A DNA stretch of 64,000 nucleotides from Pilasporangium apinafurcum. Its lineage: Eukaryota; Oomycota; Peronosporomycetes; Pythiales; Pythiaceae. Both the position numbers and the translations under genes were made by a program. The number at the start of each line of letters is the position of its first letter. Position 1 is the stretch's first letter. A model generated the notes under the pieces. That model was not told where the DNA came from. It did no database searches and was given only the letters and a program-made list of their open reading frames with translations. The stretch is from assembly GCA_001600495.1 (NCBI GenBank), contig BCKE01000010.1, forward strand, positions 312,306 through 376,305, written 5' to 3'. Of this stretch, positions 8,907 through 20,213 are shown one piece after another.

Positions 8907-11063
8907 TTACCATTCCGAGATTTTAAAATCTTTCAAGAACTGCCCGTAGATTGGTGGATTTGTGTTGTTCGCTTGGTGGAGCACAAAAATCGGGTCCAGA
9001 ACACGCGCAGCGGCATCGATTTCATCCAGAGGGGTCTATCATAAGCCGAAATGACAATCGCGGTTCGTCAGCAATACAATAAGATTAGGAAATATGTCAT
9101 CACTGGGTATAATAAACACATACCTGGAAATTGTGCATCGAGGCAATACGTACAGCGACTTCACGTGGGTTTTCGTCGTTAATCCAGCCCTACGGACACG
9201 TATGACGAGGAATTATAAGATGATCAGATAGGAAATTTAGAAAGTGAGTGCTAAGTGAGACTGACCGTGTCCACAGAGTTCATGAAAATGTCATTCTTTG
9301 CCAAGTCCTGTGCGCAAGTACGAGTCATCATGTTCACAGCTGCCTTCGCCATATTCGTGTGTGGATGGTTGGGCGACTTGACGCGGTAAAATTTGCCCTC
9401 CATCGCACTGACGTTAATGATGAACTTGTGCTTGTTCGTGCTCTAATATCATATATCATAAGCAACTGAGACATATCAAGTCTATCTACAACGATGAAGT
9501 CCACCATACCTTTTGGAGGAGTGGGATCGCTCGCCTGTTCAAGATGAACGGTGCCATAGTGTTGATTGCAAATACTTCTACCAGTTCTGTACAATTGCAT
9601 ACACGTAAATTATCGATCAGCGGAGATGTGTGAACATCGAAGGATACCAGAGGAAACATACCCATAGTTTCGATTTCATCGATTTTCATGACCCACGAGT
9701 TTGACGAGCGCAGGTCTACTTGCTGGTTGTTGGTATCGACTTGTCCCTGAGGAAACAGCGCTGATGTGTCCTCAGACTCGTGATCTTCTGGCAGTACAGC
9801 GATCTGAGAAAGCATGACGGATGATGGAACAGCTGCTGCTGATGTCACTGAACCAGAAATTGCTGTCGAGACTGGTCTGGCAACTACAATGGTTCCCTCA
9901 TCTACTGAACTATTCGCTGTCACATTCTCAGAATCAAGAGAAGGTGACGCTTGTGTAAGTAGACGCGTATTACCACGAAGAATGCTGCTGATATGATCCA
10001 TCTCCACTGGAATAGGCGCCACTTCGGTCTGAAGCAAGTGTTTGTAGTAGTGTACAGGCCGGCGAATGGTCTGCGTGGCGTTGTTAATGAGGATGTCGAT
10101 GAAGCCAAATGTCTTCTCAATGTGGTCCATGAACTTATCAATGACGCCCAAATCCCGGAAATCCATGCCGTAAACTTGCAATCTATCTTTCCACTGATCG
10201 AAGTCACGCTCTTTCGCGTACCGCAGCGCTGCATCCTTGGGGAACCGCGTCGTGGCGATGACCATCGCACCACTGCGTAGCAGCTTGAGGGCAATCTCGT
10301 AGCCGATTTTCACGCGCGCACCTGTGACAATGGCGATACGACCATCAAGCTTGGCAGTTTGCATGCGTTTTTCGTAGTTTAACGCTGCACACGCAGGACA
10401 AAGGCGGTCGTAGAAGTGATGCAGTTCCTTGAATTTTATTTTGCACGTATAGCACACACGCTCACGGTGTAATGCTGGAGCAGGAACACCAGACGCCCCA
10501 TCCTTTGCTTCGACTTCATTGTCATCACCTTCTACTTGTTCCTTCTCGTCCTGCTCAGCTGAAGCAGAAGCTGCCAGCAGTCGATGACGATCACCGCCGC
10601 TTATGCCATCTGGCACCTGCGCCAGCAGTGGATTCTCTTCAGTCAACGCTTTCAACCGCGCGATACGCTCAGCCCGAAGCTTGGTGTTGTTGATGTATTG
10701 CTGATCCAGTGCCTGTTCCCGTGCACGCTCCATCTTGCGCTTGCGTTTCCGCTCTTGTCGCCGCGCATCAGCACTCACCGATTTCCCGTTAAACATTTTC
10801 TGTCGCAGCTCCGTGAGCAGCGGTAACATGGCTGTGCGTAGTTGTTTAAACCGTGGCTGTTGAAAATGTACCACGCCGTCGTCGCTGTGGAATTTTTGTA
10901 AAACGGAAATACATTGCGCGAGTTCGTCATCAGAAATGTCGACTGGTGGTACATCCGGAATTACGTCCTGTGCCTCTATTGGCTCCGTCTGATGCGTGTT
11001 CTCATTTGTGACTTCCGCGGCAGTCGCATTTACGTGCGCTCGGTCATCGTCGCCATCCGCCAT
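8907..11063 (-). CDS. zinc-ribbon short-chain dehydrogenase/reductase-like protein
   Basis: Five exons (9662-11063, 9510-9586, 9266-9442, 9124-9189, 8907-9035) join in phase to give 616 residues. The N-terminal third is acidic then strongly basic and probably coiled coil. Next comes a four-cysteine knuckle ([16 protein letters not shown]), then a Rossmann SDR domain: [53 protein letters not shown], and [16 protein letters not shown] Ser/Thr-rich insert of about 100 residues splits the SDR domain. The usual SDR catalytic YxxxK appears here as TNMAK, so the tyrosine is missing while the Ser and Lys remain. SDRs normally use NAD(P)H, but this one may bind cofactor without classical catalysis. 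Substrate unknown. Start taken at the first ATG; the frame extends six codons upstream without one. Confidence 0.85.
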
Positions 11064-12645
11064 TTGAGCTGTTGATGTCAAAAATTAACCCAACTGGTCA
11101 ATGATCAAGCGATTTGATGGCCACCAGATACACGGTTGCACGAAGGTTGCACGAAGTGATGGGCATTAGTGCGACGCAAATTCCGGAGACAGCGTTATTT
11201 ACGGAAGTGTAGCCATTTACTCGTCTTCTGTTTTGTAGCCATCTGATTAGAAAATGATGGGATCAATATATAATTCCAAATTCATAAGTAAAGATATTGA
11301 TGGAGAAGCCCATAGTATCTACACTACGGCACACTCAGGTCAATTATATTATCATCCTATTCACTACTTGGCGCTAGTGGGTGATATTCCTATCAGCACT
11401 GGAAACTATTATTGGACAAACGACAACCAGGCTGAGATAATAATAGCAGCTCAGCTCCAGTGTGGACATCAAGAAACTTGGTTTCACCTGTGCAAGTAGA
11501 TACAGTTTGAAAGACATTCATTGTACAATAACACATGTAGCAGCAGCACCACCCAAAACCAAACTCTGGTTGTATGAGTTGACACCAGTGCATCAGTTGC
11601 GAACGGCGAACGATTTTGTCACAGAAGCGTCTCAGCTCCTAAATGAATACACTGTAATCACCTGCTTTTCTGGTGATAATAGCTGTCACTTGGCGTGAAA
11701 CGTGTACCGATCAGTATACGCTTCTGGTTGCTCAACAAGGCAGCATAACGCTAAGTAAATGTGTTTACCTGTTAGTATCGGTTTCAACTAAACAATTGGA
11801 TCCGAGAAGCAACAGCAAGATCAAATGGTCCAATGGTTAACGATAGATTAGAGTGGATGACATGAATGCGGCACACAAATATCAATATTGGACTATCGAC
11901 ATCAGAAAGAGACTCATGTTGTTTATATCGTATAAGGTGCTCCGTCCGTCCACTCGGTAGAAGCAAATGGTAGCGTTTGGCATGTCCAGGATATTACACT
12001 CGGTTGTTGCAGATTCTGACAGGTACCATCTCAAGAACCATAACCCTCGTACTTCCCTGCCATCTAGTTGCTAGCACTAATATTGACAGTCGCGTACGTG
12101 GGTCGTAGATAATATTTCTTCTGATGCAAGATACTCACTCGCTCGTTTACCTATCCCTCAACTTGACGTTCTTATTAGTGCACAAATTGATTTTTGCACG
12201 TATTGCTCTGCAGCTTACTTGAGGACTATCGATAAGTGATAGTCGAGCAGACTTTATGTGGATGTTGTTGTTATGTTCTAAGGATATCAAATATGAATTT
12301 ACGAAAAATATAGCCATCTACCGCAAAATGAGATGAAGATTCCTCCCCCCTCCCCCCACACATAGTGATGATACGAAGTAGTTTGGCATCAAACCACACT
12401 CAAAGTGTATTACTTCTCAAATCGTTGCAATATTTGTTTCCCGCTCAGATCTAAACTGGCGTGGTATCCTGGTATGCTATTAATACAGTTTAATGGGGGT
12501 GTGGGAGCGGCCATGTGGAACAACATTGGACCACAGTGTCACATCTGATCTCGTTGTAGTGCGAATACAGGAAGCATTGTTGTCCGTGCCACGATCGTCT
12601 CTCCGATCGCAAATCGGTTCTCTAGCGTGTAAATACAATACGATA
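11064..12645. other. spacer between SDR gene and membrane-protein array
   Basis: Contains two copies of a short motif (about 11207-11218 and 11231-11244) that recurs before every member of the array, one relic gene piece (11540-11645), a pyrimidine run near 12342-12358, and the third motif copy at 12304-12319. An open frame from 11254 to 11499 resembles nothing I know. Confidence 0.5.
11540..11645 (+). pseudogene. N-terminal relic of the tandem membrane-protein family
   Basis: The frame here reads LWLYELTPVHQLRTANDFVTEAS, matching the start of the two intact neighbours (PWLYELAPSHQMPIVNVKVSVA and SWAYELTPAHQLPVVNVSVSVA). The similarity ends after about 35 residues and no membrane-spanning part follows, so only the N-terminal tip survives. 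It lies about 300 bases after a copy of the shared upstream motif, as the whole genes do. Confidence 0.65.
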
Positions 12646-14307
12646 ATGGCTCAAGTGGCAGCAACGGGACCCGAAGCAGATCCATGGCTGTACGAGCTGG
12701 CACCGTCGCATCAGATGCCGATTGTGAACGTGAAGGTCTCTGTCGCGGCTCGGCTTTTGAGCGACCGAGCCTTAGGGCGTTTCAAACGCCTTGTTGTGTA
12801 CCAGCGGCAAATTTCTCTGGGAATGGCTGTTGCGATTATCGCTTACCCACTGGTGATGGTAATCGACGCTAAGATTGGTCGAATTATTGCATTCCCCTTG
12901 TCAGTCATGGGGCTACCAGCTGTGGCACTTAACATCGGTTTCCTCTGCTATGATGTCATCCCGCTGCTCTTTCGATCGTTTGACAGCTGGTTTCTCTCAC
13001 TGATAAATTTCTCATCACTAGCTGTGCTCGCTGGTTTGTATCGAGACTTTCGTGCTGCTGGCGTAGTCGTCGCTTGTTTCGTCACGTCACCAAGTCTCTT
13101 TGTCGATGCTAATATTGTTCGCGTTCGTCGTTTAGCCATTTTGAGTATTGTCGCCGCCTTATCGACAGTATTTTGCATTGTCGTCGTAATGCTCGATATA
13201 ATCGATGAAACCCACAATTTCGTTGTGCTTTGGTATAAAACCCACCAACTCCCCGCGCGAGCGTATTTGATCAATGGACTCACAACAATGGCATTGCTCA
13301 TGATTCGGAATGTGTATCGCAAGCGTCAGACGCTGCTCTCTGACCAGGCAACCTACACAGTGGTTGAATGTGCTAGCTATCGCTGTCGGCTTCAGTTTGC
13401 TCCACCCAACAAGAGCAGAACCGCAACAACACGTAGCAAGAGACCAGATTGGATGAAGCGGATGCGTTACATTCCGATCTGCAAAGGGATGATCGATGCC
13501 AGACAGACGCTGCTACTGACGCTATCGACAACGCAGATTTTTCGTCATCCATACACACGCACTATGACAGCTATGTTTGGGACCTGTAGCGTCATGTGTT
13601 CCGTGGTGGCAAATCCCATCGATCGATACTATCGCCAAAACTATTACCCCCATGCTGTACCTGTGATACAGCTGCTCGCCCTCGCTATGACAGTCATCTA
13701 TTGTGGGCTGTCCATGGCATTTTACCAGCGACAGATGCTCATGCTCGTCTACACATCGTTCAATTTCGCGTTCCCGTTGGGACATACACTGATTGTTTCC
13801 GTGCTACTGTGCGACTTCCATCACTGGCACATGGACTGCCTGCTTCTGGTCACAATTGTGAATCTATGGATACATTGGGCCATGTGTTCCGACGCGCTGA
13901 CGCCATATGTGAAGCAACTGCTCGGCTTTCGCCTGCGTTTTGTTGCGTTTGTATATGGCGTGGCGATCATTGGTTCTATAGTAACCATAGGCTACGTGAT
14001 GGTCTTTGCAGAGAGTTCCACATCCATCCATGACCGCATTCTGTGGCAAGGCACGGTACTTAATAATCAGGTAATCATCCGGGAGCTACCACTCTTTTAC
14101 AACAGCTTTGGCATAGCATTGTGTTTGTCCCTGAGACTGTTGGTACGTCTGTGCACCTATTCGAATGCCGATCTTGTGCTCATCGACAGCGCTGTTGTAT
14201 ACGAGACTTGTTTGAAGAGCAACAACAAGGTCGTTCAATGTAAACCCGAAGCGCCACCACACAGTCTGATCCAGGCAAGCAGTGAATACAACAGGGCTGT
14301 AGGATGA
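12646..14307 (+). CDS. polytopic membrane protein, tandem family copy A
   Basis: A single-exon gene of 553 residues. After a short cytoplasmic-looking N-terminus (DPWLYELAPSHQMP) it has about a dozen hydrophobic segments separated by short loops, with a basic hydrophilic loop near the middle (about residues 250-290). It closes with VLIDSAVVYETCL and a soluble tail. I do not recognise a characterised transporter or receptor family. It is closely related along its full length to the gene at 15500-17128, sharing for example GLPAVALN/GLPAALIS, RNVYRKR/RNAYRKR and LVLIDSAVVYET/LVLIDGAVVYET. The pair arose by tandem duplication. An earlier in-frame ATG (12493) would add 51 residues, but the chosen start aligns with the paralogue's start. 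Possibly specific to oomycetes. Confidence 0.82.
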   Translation: MAQVAATGPEADPWLYELAPSHQMPIVNVKVSVAARLLSDRALGRFKRLVVYQRQISLGMAVAIIAYPLVMVIDAKIGRIIAFPLSVMGLPAVALNIGFLCYDVIPLLFRSFDSWFLSLINFSSLAVLAGLYRDFRAAGVVVACFVTSPSLFVDANIVRVRRLAILSIVAALSTVFCIVVVMLDIIDETHNFVVLWYKTHQLPARAYLINGLTTMALLMIRNVYRKRQTLLSDQATYTVVECASYRCRLQFAPPNKSRTATTRSKRPDWMKRMRYIPICKGMIDARQTLLLTLSTTQIFRHPYTRTMTAMFGTCSVMCSVVANPIDRYYRQNYYPHAVPVIQLLALAMTVIYCGLSMAFYQRQMLMLVYTSFNFAFPLGHTLIVSVLLCDFHHWHMDCLLLVTIVNLWIHWAMCSDALTPYVKQLLGFRLRFVAFVYGVAIIGSIVTIGYVMVFAESSTSIHDRILWQGTVLNNQVIIRELPLFYNSFGIALCLSLRLLVRLCTYSNADLVLIDSAVVYETCLKSNNKVVQCKPEAPPHSLIQASSEYNRAVG

Positions 14308-15499
14308 AAAAATCATGGTAGTTGGATGGCCATCGACCAAGTGCGATGTTTAGCAACGGTTTCCAAAAGTGCATCAAGTGTCGCCACGACGACGGTTGCA
14401 CAAAAGTGGTACGAAGGTACTCGAAACAGATTTTGAGCCTAAAAAATATAGCCATCTGTTGAATGTGCATGAATCAATAAGCCTTTGCATGAAAAAAACG
14501 TTCACCTCCTCAACAGCAGAAATAAATTTCGATTTCACGTAAAAGCCGTTCACTTTTAATGGGTTGTCAAAAAAGAAAGCGGATTATTTATAGGCACATA
14601 ACAAGCAGCTTGAGACAACCTCGTCACCCAGTTCTTGTGGCTCGAGTATCGTTCTCCACGGTCCGTCTTCGGGTGGTTGTACAAGTTGATGTCAGTAAAT
14701 CTATATGGTGAATGCGTCCGACTCTGTTGCACCTTGGCTGCCCGGTAAACAAAATTTGGGTCTATTATCACCAGCTACGTGATGATCTTTAGCGAGCGTT
14801 CCACGGCAATTCATGATCGCATATTGTGATAAGGCTTGGTCTTTGGCAGTTCAGTGATTGTCCGGGAATTTCCGATTTTTTACAATAGCTTTGCGACCAC
14901 GCTATGTTTGAACATCCGGCATTTGAGGCGATTATGTACTTACACAAATACCGACCTGGTAATCATCGATGGTGCCGTTGTGTATGATACTCAGAGAGTG
15001 TGAAGATCATTCAGTCCGACCCTGTAGCAGTGTCGAAGAAGGAGTAAGTAGAAGAGTAGAGTCGTGAGTCAATGTTTTGAAGCTTTACTAGTTGTTTCTA
15101 GACAAAATCTATCTCAATGAGACGTAAATTATGAGTATCGTTTTGCTGCTCTCATTTAAATCTGTAAGCATTACTGGTGCTGGTCACACGAAGATATCTA
15201 AATAAAAAAACACATGTAAAAATGTAGCCATTTGCTCAATCAATGTGCTAAGTAAACATTACTCTCCTTGTAAGAGCATACAAGCGGCTCCACTCTCACA
15301 TAATGCAAAAGTTATTACCATAATGTCATTCGAAACTCGGAGGGTGCTATTTATGGAGTATGCCTGACGACGTGCGCCATGCGAGGCGGTCCAGACTCTG
15401 TACACATAATCAAACTTTAGTTGTCGGTGCATACACCACTTCTACAGCAGTAAGAATACCCCTATCTCCATCGCGGTTTTGAATTGATTGTGTGCACTA
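14308..15499. other. spacer inside the membrane-protein array
   Basis: Contains motif copies at 14442-14457 and 15218-15233, the C-terminal relic listed separately, and otherwise AT-rich sequence. The stretch just after copy A (about 14380-14420, GACGGTTGCAC followed by ACGAAGGT) resembles the stretch at about 11130-11155. This suggests the flanks were duplicated along with the genes. Confidence 0.5.
14761..15003 (+). pseudogene. C-terminal relic of the tandem membrane-protein family
   Basis: The frame reads SYVMIFSERSTAIHDRIL, then two stop codons in a row, then VIVREFPIFYNSFATTLCL, RRLCTYTNTDLVIIDGAVVYDT and a stop. This matches the last 80 residues of both intact copies (for example LFYNSFVTAFCLSMRLLRRLCTY in copy B). 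The N-terminal four fifths are missing. It sits between the two whole genes, so the array once had at least three or four members. Confidence 0.85.
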
Positions 15500-17128
15500 A
15501 TGACACAGGTGGGAGAGATACCTCACCATGCTGAATCATGGGCCTACGAGTTGACACCGGCGCATCAGTTGCCAGTCGTGAACGTGTCGGTGTCCGTTGC
15601 CTCTCGTCTCCTCAGCCAACGTTATTTCGAGCGATTTACGCGCCTACTCGCCTTCCAGCGACAAGCCTCACTGGGATTGGCTGTCGCGCTCCTCGCATAC
15701 CCAGCTGTGATGGTGATTGATGCCGATATTGGTCGAGCCATTGCATTCCCCTTAGCAATACTGGGACTACCAGCTGCATTGATCAGCGTCAGCTTGCTAT
15801 GCTTCGATATGCTCCCGATACTCCTGCAATCCTTCGACGGTTGGTACCTTTCACTGTTGAACGCTTCTACATTGGTCGTATTAGGTATGCTGTACCGCGA
15901 TCTTCGTTCCACAGGGGTCGTTGTCGCGTGGATTGCCTCGCAGTCTACCATATTTATTGACGCAAACGTGGTGCGAGTGCGCCGTATAGCCATCATGAGT
16001 GTGTTTGGTGTCATCTCCACGATGTTTTATATTTTCGTAATAGCGTTTGATATGATTGATGAGACCTACAACTTTGCACTGGTGGAATACAATACGCATG
16101 TGCTGCCCGCTACATCGTATTTGATCAATGGACTGGTGACGCTGGCACTGCTACTCGCGCGTAATGCGTATCGCAAGCGCCATACACTACTTTCAAGCCG
16201 GGGCGAATATTTGACGATTGAATGTGTCAGTTACCGTTGTCGGCTGCAATTGAGTCTGCGTGTCCAGAATAATGCATGGAATGGCCCTTCATGTAGTCAA
16301 CGATGGGACTATATGAAGCAGATGCGATATGTACCGCTCGCCATAGGGCTGATTGACGCTAGACAAACACTGATACTCGCTTTGCCGTCTCGAATCCTTC
16401 ATTATCCAATTACACGCACTGCAATATCAGCATTTGGTATCTGTAGCATCGTCTGCTCGCTGATAGCAAATCCAATAGACAGGTACTGGCGCGACAGGCA
16501 CCAGTCTCACACATTTCCCGTAATGCAATTGCTCGCGCTTACTATGACAGTCATATATTGTGGGTTCTTTATGGCGTTCTACCAACGACACATGCTCATG
16601 ATCGTCTACTCGTCGTTCAATTTTGCATTCTTGTTGGCACACATGCTCATTACCTCGGTGTTGCTGTGTGGTTTTCTCAATTGGCACTACGATTGCTTGC
16701 TGATGGCCGCCATTTTCAATCTTTGGATGCATTGGGCCATGTGTGCGGACGCGTTGACACCAATAGCGAAGCAAATACTCCGTTTCCACCTGCGGTGTGC
16801 TGCTTTTGTGTATGGTCTGTCAGTAGTTTGTGCATTTGTGATTATTAATTACGTGATGATCTTTAGCAAGGGCTCAACTTTAATCGAAGATCGCATTCTC
16901 TGGCAAGGAACAGTCTTTGGTAATAACCTGCAAGTACGAGAGCTGTCTCTCTTCTACAACAGCTTTGTTACGGCGTTCTGTTTGTCTATGCGATTGCTGC
17001 GACGATTGTGCACTTACAAGAATACGGAGTTGGTGCTGATCGATGGCGCAGTTGTGTACGAGACACGAGCACGAGGTACCAAGGCAAGTCAGCACTCGCA
17101 ATCCATAATACCGTTACCGTCAAAATAA
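15500..17128 (+). CDS. polytopic membrane protein, tandem family copy B
   Basis: A single-exon gene of 542 residues beginning MTQVGEIPHHAESWAYELTP. It has the same architecture as copy A: a short polar N-terminus, about a dozen membrane spans, a central basic loop near YRKRHTLLSSR, and the conserved end LVLIDGAVVYETRA. The frame extends four codons upstream to a non-ATG codon, so the start is the first ATG. Conservation with copy A is even across loops and spans, implying both are under selection. Function is unknown; I see no nucleotide-binding, ion-channel pore or acyltransferase signature. The shared motif 282 bases upstream may be a promoter element. Confidence 0.82.
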   Translation: MTQVGEIPHHAESWAYELTPAHQLPVVNVSVSVASRLLSQRYFERFTRLLAFQRQASLGLAVALLAYPAVMVIDADIGRAIAFPLAILGLPAALISVSLLCFDMLPILLQSFDGWYLSLLNASTLVVLGMLYRDLRSTGVVVAWIASQSTIFIDANVVRVRRIAIMSVFGVISTMFYIFVIAFDMIDETYNFALVEYNTHVLPATSYLINGLVTLALLLARNAYRKRHTLLSSRGEYLTIECVSYRCRLQLSLRVQNNAWNGPSCSQRWDYMKQMRYVPLAIGLIDARQTLILALPSRILHYPITRTAISAFGICSIVCSLIANPIDRYWRDRHQSHTFPVMQLLALTMTVIYCGFFMAFYQRHMLMIVYSSFNFAFLLAHMLITSVLLCGFLNWHYDCLLMAAIFNLWMHWAMCADALTPIAKQILRFHLRCAAFVYGLSVVCAFVIINYVMIFSKGSTLIEDRILWQGTVFGNNLQVRELSLFYNSFVTAFCLSMRLLRRLCTYKNTELVLIDGAVVYETRARGTKASQHSQSIIPLPSK

Positions 17129-17989
17129 CTCGAAGCAAGAATCTGAGAAAATGAAATGGATAGATACGTCTGTTATGTTCTAGGAAGGTATAGCAGTCGA
17201 AAAGCTACCAGCCGGTTTACCAATAAACTGCTAAGCTTTTCCCTTTGCATTCCTGATTTCCGGGTTTACTTAGTAATCCAACAGTTTACAGCGAGCTCAA
17301 CTCAGAGTGAGTCGTTGCCTTTTTGTCTATTCTTCCTCGATTCTGCGATATCTTTATGTATTGCAATAGCTGGAGGGATACCTGGTAACCACTGGGATCG
17401 ACAAAACGATACCAGCTACTCTCTTCGATTAGGACTTGATATGCTTGCAAGTGTTTATGGTCAACACCCAACTGATAGCCTGTGAATCGACATGGTTTTC
17501 ACGTCTAATGGATATGATTACCTCAGGATCAGTTATCGAGGACATCATACTGTACTTGAAAGAACTTCCTGGCGGTTACTATGGGACGTAATGCTTGGTT
17601 CCAATATCTTAAAACAGTTTACGTGCCTATGCTATCGTCTGCGTGCCACCCATTTATGCAGGCCAGCATGGCCAATACGCCAGATGCCCATATATTCGCC
17701 TCAGACTACGTGCTGCGGGATAGCAAGATGTCGCACACCATTCATGTGCACTCGCTACCAATCGAAACAAAGACACACTTTCGCCATTTATCCGAGTGAT
17801 CTTTGACTTGATTCTGATGGATGTGCAGTTATGTTTTTGGCGTTATTTACGTCATAATGCAAGTAGATTTGGTTGGTAAATTATTTACGTACTTATGTAT
17901 AATAATTTTGCACGTACATTACTTTATTTAGTATTACATAAATGTCTAATTTAATATGTTCCCGCCAAAACGACACATCCATAGTAAAC
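17129..17989. other. intergenic, unassigned open frames only
   Basis: Three overlapping open frames of 70-109 codons occur between 17156 and 17806, but none resembles a known protein or the neighbouring membrane family. They could be remnants. In-frame ATG 17942 lies 16 codons upstream of the POLE3 start I chose. Confidence 0.4.
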
Positions 17990-18752
17990 ATGGAATGCGA
18001 ACATGCAACAAGTTTGACGGCGCGCGTGGTGAAGGCTACACTGCCTGACCGCGCGATCGTCACGAGAGATGCGAAACAGACGCTCAACACTGCGGCCAGT
18101 ATGTTTACGCTTTACCTCGCAGCCACGTACGTGTGATTTCGTGGTTATAAGGGATTGATTGGAGCGATATTGACGTTATTTTGAGCAGTGCACATGAGCA
18201 TTCGGTGCAGCAAAAACGGCAGACAATGACACTGAAGGATGTGCTACAAGCACTGCGAGAGATGGATTTTGAGCAGTTCGTCGGACCTGTCGAAGATTGC
18301 GTGAGAGGTACGCTGGTGATTGACTTGGTGAATTTGATTGCTCAAGTATTGACAACTTACCTGTTCTTGTTGGTATTCCCAAAGAGATGAAAAGCAGCGC
18401 AGCACGAAAAAAAGCGACCAAGTACGCACAAAACGACATGAAAGCAGCCGACGGAGAGGAAATGCTTATAGATAGTAACGCAGTCGCTGATTTGGATGAA
18501 GATAATATGGAGGAGCCGATGGATGAAGGAATGGAATCAGTGGAGGGCCAATCAGGGGTTGATACAGAGGAAGACGAAGAAGTAGCAGAAGCTGAAGCAG
18601 AAGCAGATGACACCGATGGCGCTGCGGCAATGGCCGAAGGGAAAGCTGATGCCGATACTATGCAGCAACAGCATTCACAATCAAGTGATGACAAAACCGC
18701 CAAGGATGAATTCCAAGATGGTGATAAAGAACGCAAGCCCACTACATCGTAA
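17990..18752 (+). CDS. POLE3: DNA polymerase epsilon subunit 3-like histone-fold protein
   Basis: Exons 17990-18126, 18189-18307 and 18385-18752 join in phase to give 207 residues. The first 90 residues are a histone fold of the POLE3/Dpb4/CHRAC17 type: RVVKATLPDRAIVTRDAK, NTAASMFTLYLAATAHEH, and KRQTMTLKDVLQALREMDF followed by EQFVGPVEDCV. A long acidic Glu/Asp/Ala-rich tail follows, as in POLE3. The protein normally pairs with POLE4 in DNA polymerase epsilon and with a second histone-fold partner in CHRAC-type chromatin remodelling, in the nucleus. The start was chosen for its AAAC-ATG-G context and because the distance to the first helix equals that in human POLE3; ATG 17942 would add 16 residues. 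Ends 45 bases from the end of RPP30 on the other strand. Confidence 0.9.
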
Positions 18753-18797
18753 TGAACTACAATAATATCAATCTATCTGTGCTATTTGGTCCCTTAT

Positions 18798-19967
18798 TCA
18801 TTCAATCATGGTCACATCCGCTGGTGTATTTTCTACGGCAACGCCACCAGAAACTCCTCGTCGTTTCTTGGCATGCTCGATCACCAGTAAACAATTTGTG
18901 GCGATTGAATCCATGGCTTGACCGTAAGTCAGTCCTGCCAGCATACCAACGTTGATCACATCATAAGGTGACCGCAGTAAGATGTCCCGTGTGGCTCCAC
19001 TGGAGAAGATGAGGTGCCTGCCGCCGGTGAGACGCACCAAGTTACTGGCGTTCGAGAAGAAATACCGACGGCCAGCAGAATCTCCAAGGCATGGTGTATA
19101 CGTGATCTCGAAAAACACTGAGCGTTTGATTGCCGCATCGATCTACATGTTAGACATTCATACATGTTTGCCTTTAGTATATTGATAATGTGAGAGTTTG
19201 ATGGGCGACTTCGCTTACCCATGGTCGCTTGATCGGAAAGGGAATGCGATTGGTGACATCAAAAGTAATGAGGTCCACTTCTGCTTGCTCACAGAGAAAC
19301 TGGAACACCTTGGCAGACAAAGCGCGAGCTGCAACAATATCGTACGAATTGAGAATTGCTGACGTGTTCTGGTGTGGTCAAGAGAAAGTAAATATATATA
19401 ATTACATATGGTTCTCCATGGCTCGAGTTTTGAAACAGCATACCATGGCTTGTGCAGCCGTCATGTCTTCAACGTGAATTGTAATACGTTTCAACTGCCG
19501 CAATCCGCGTTTATTATGGGAATTTTGTGTGCTCTTTAATTGTAATTCATTGGTGATGTTCGATGTGTACAATTTCGCTCTCTTGGCTGCTTTCGGTGGC
19601 GCTTTGTCGTTAGTGATGGCGGTCAGTGATAACGATTGCACCGTATCAGCCTATAGACAACATTGGAAAGCACAGCTCGTTAAGTAAATTCACACTACAT
19701 AGATATAAGCGACAATCAGTTCGTTTCCTCTCCACATTTGATTGTTTACCGTTTTTGGTTTGGCATCACTTTCAAATTCTGCATTCACTGCAACTTGACT
19801 GTATCCCACTAGTCATCATTACAAAAACATTGGCCACATAAATTACACGTTTAATCACATCCACAAAGTGCAGTATCATTGTAGACATGTTTCAAGGACA
19901 TACATCGCTGCAGCTCCGCCACGGACACGCGCGATCCACTGCGCACATTCAGATCCACATACACCAT
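18798..19967 (-). CDS. RPP30: ribonuclease P/MRP subunit p30
   Basis: Five exons (19904-19967, 19750-19808, 19444-19650, 19219-19368, 18798-19142) give 274 residues with consistent phases. Family landmarks in order: MVYVDLNVRSGS at the start, RLGYSQVAVN, KRITIHVED, NSYDIVAARALSAKVFQFLC, DLITFDVTNRIPFPIKRP, FFEITYTPCLGDSAGRRYF, GRHLIFSSGATRDILLRSPYDVINVGMLAGL and the closing ATNCLLVIEHAKKR. This is the TIM-barrel-like p30 protein of RNase P and RNase MRP, which process the 5' ends of tRNA and pre-rRNA in the nucleus. Its first exon diverges from RPS15 with 246 bases between the two starts, so the two RNA-machinery genes may share a promoter region. Confidence 0.93.
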
Positions 19968-20213
19968 TTCCAATCAATTTGCTCAAGTGTTGTCGAGTGT
20001 TTTAACCACTTAGATAACATTTAACATATCACAATTTTCGATAGAACCGCATTTAACTGTATTAATAGACTCTATTTGGTAAAAAGACGTAATTACTCCT
20101 TACTAATCTCCAGACCAGTCGTTGAAAAGCGATTGGTTGAGCAGCTCCGCTCCAATTCTTCCTGCCGCTGGTTGATCAAGCTTGTCCATTGGAAATTCGT
20201 ATTGAAGAAAACA

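Noticed and set aside
12493-12645. Extended N-terminus of membrane-protein copy A
   Set aside because: The extra 51 residues have no counterpart in copy B; the start at 12646 aligns with the paralogue.
18176-18742. Ser-rich 188-codon open frame on the minus strand
   Set aside because: It is the antisense of the acidic GAA/GAT-rich tail of POLE3; the Ser run is a codon-complement artefact.
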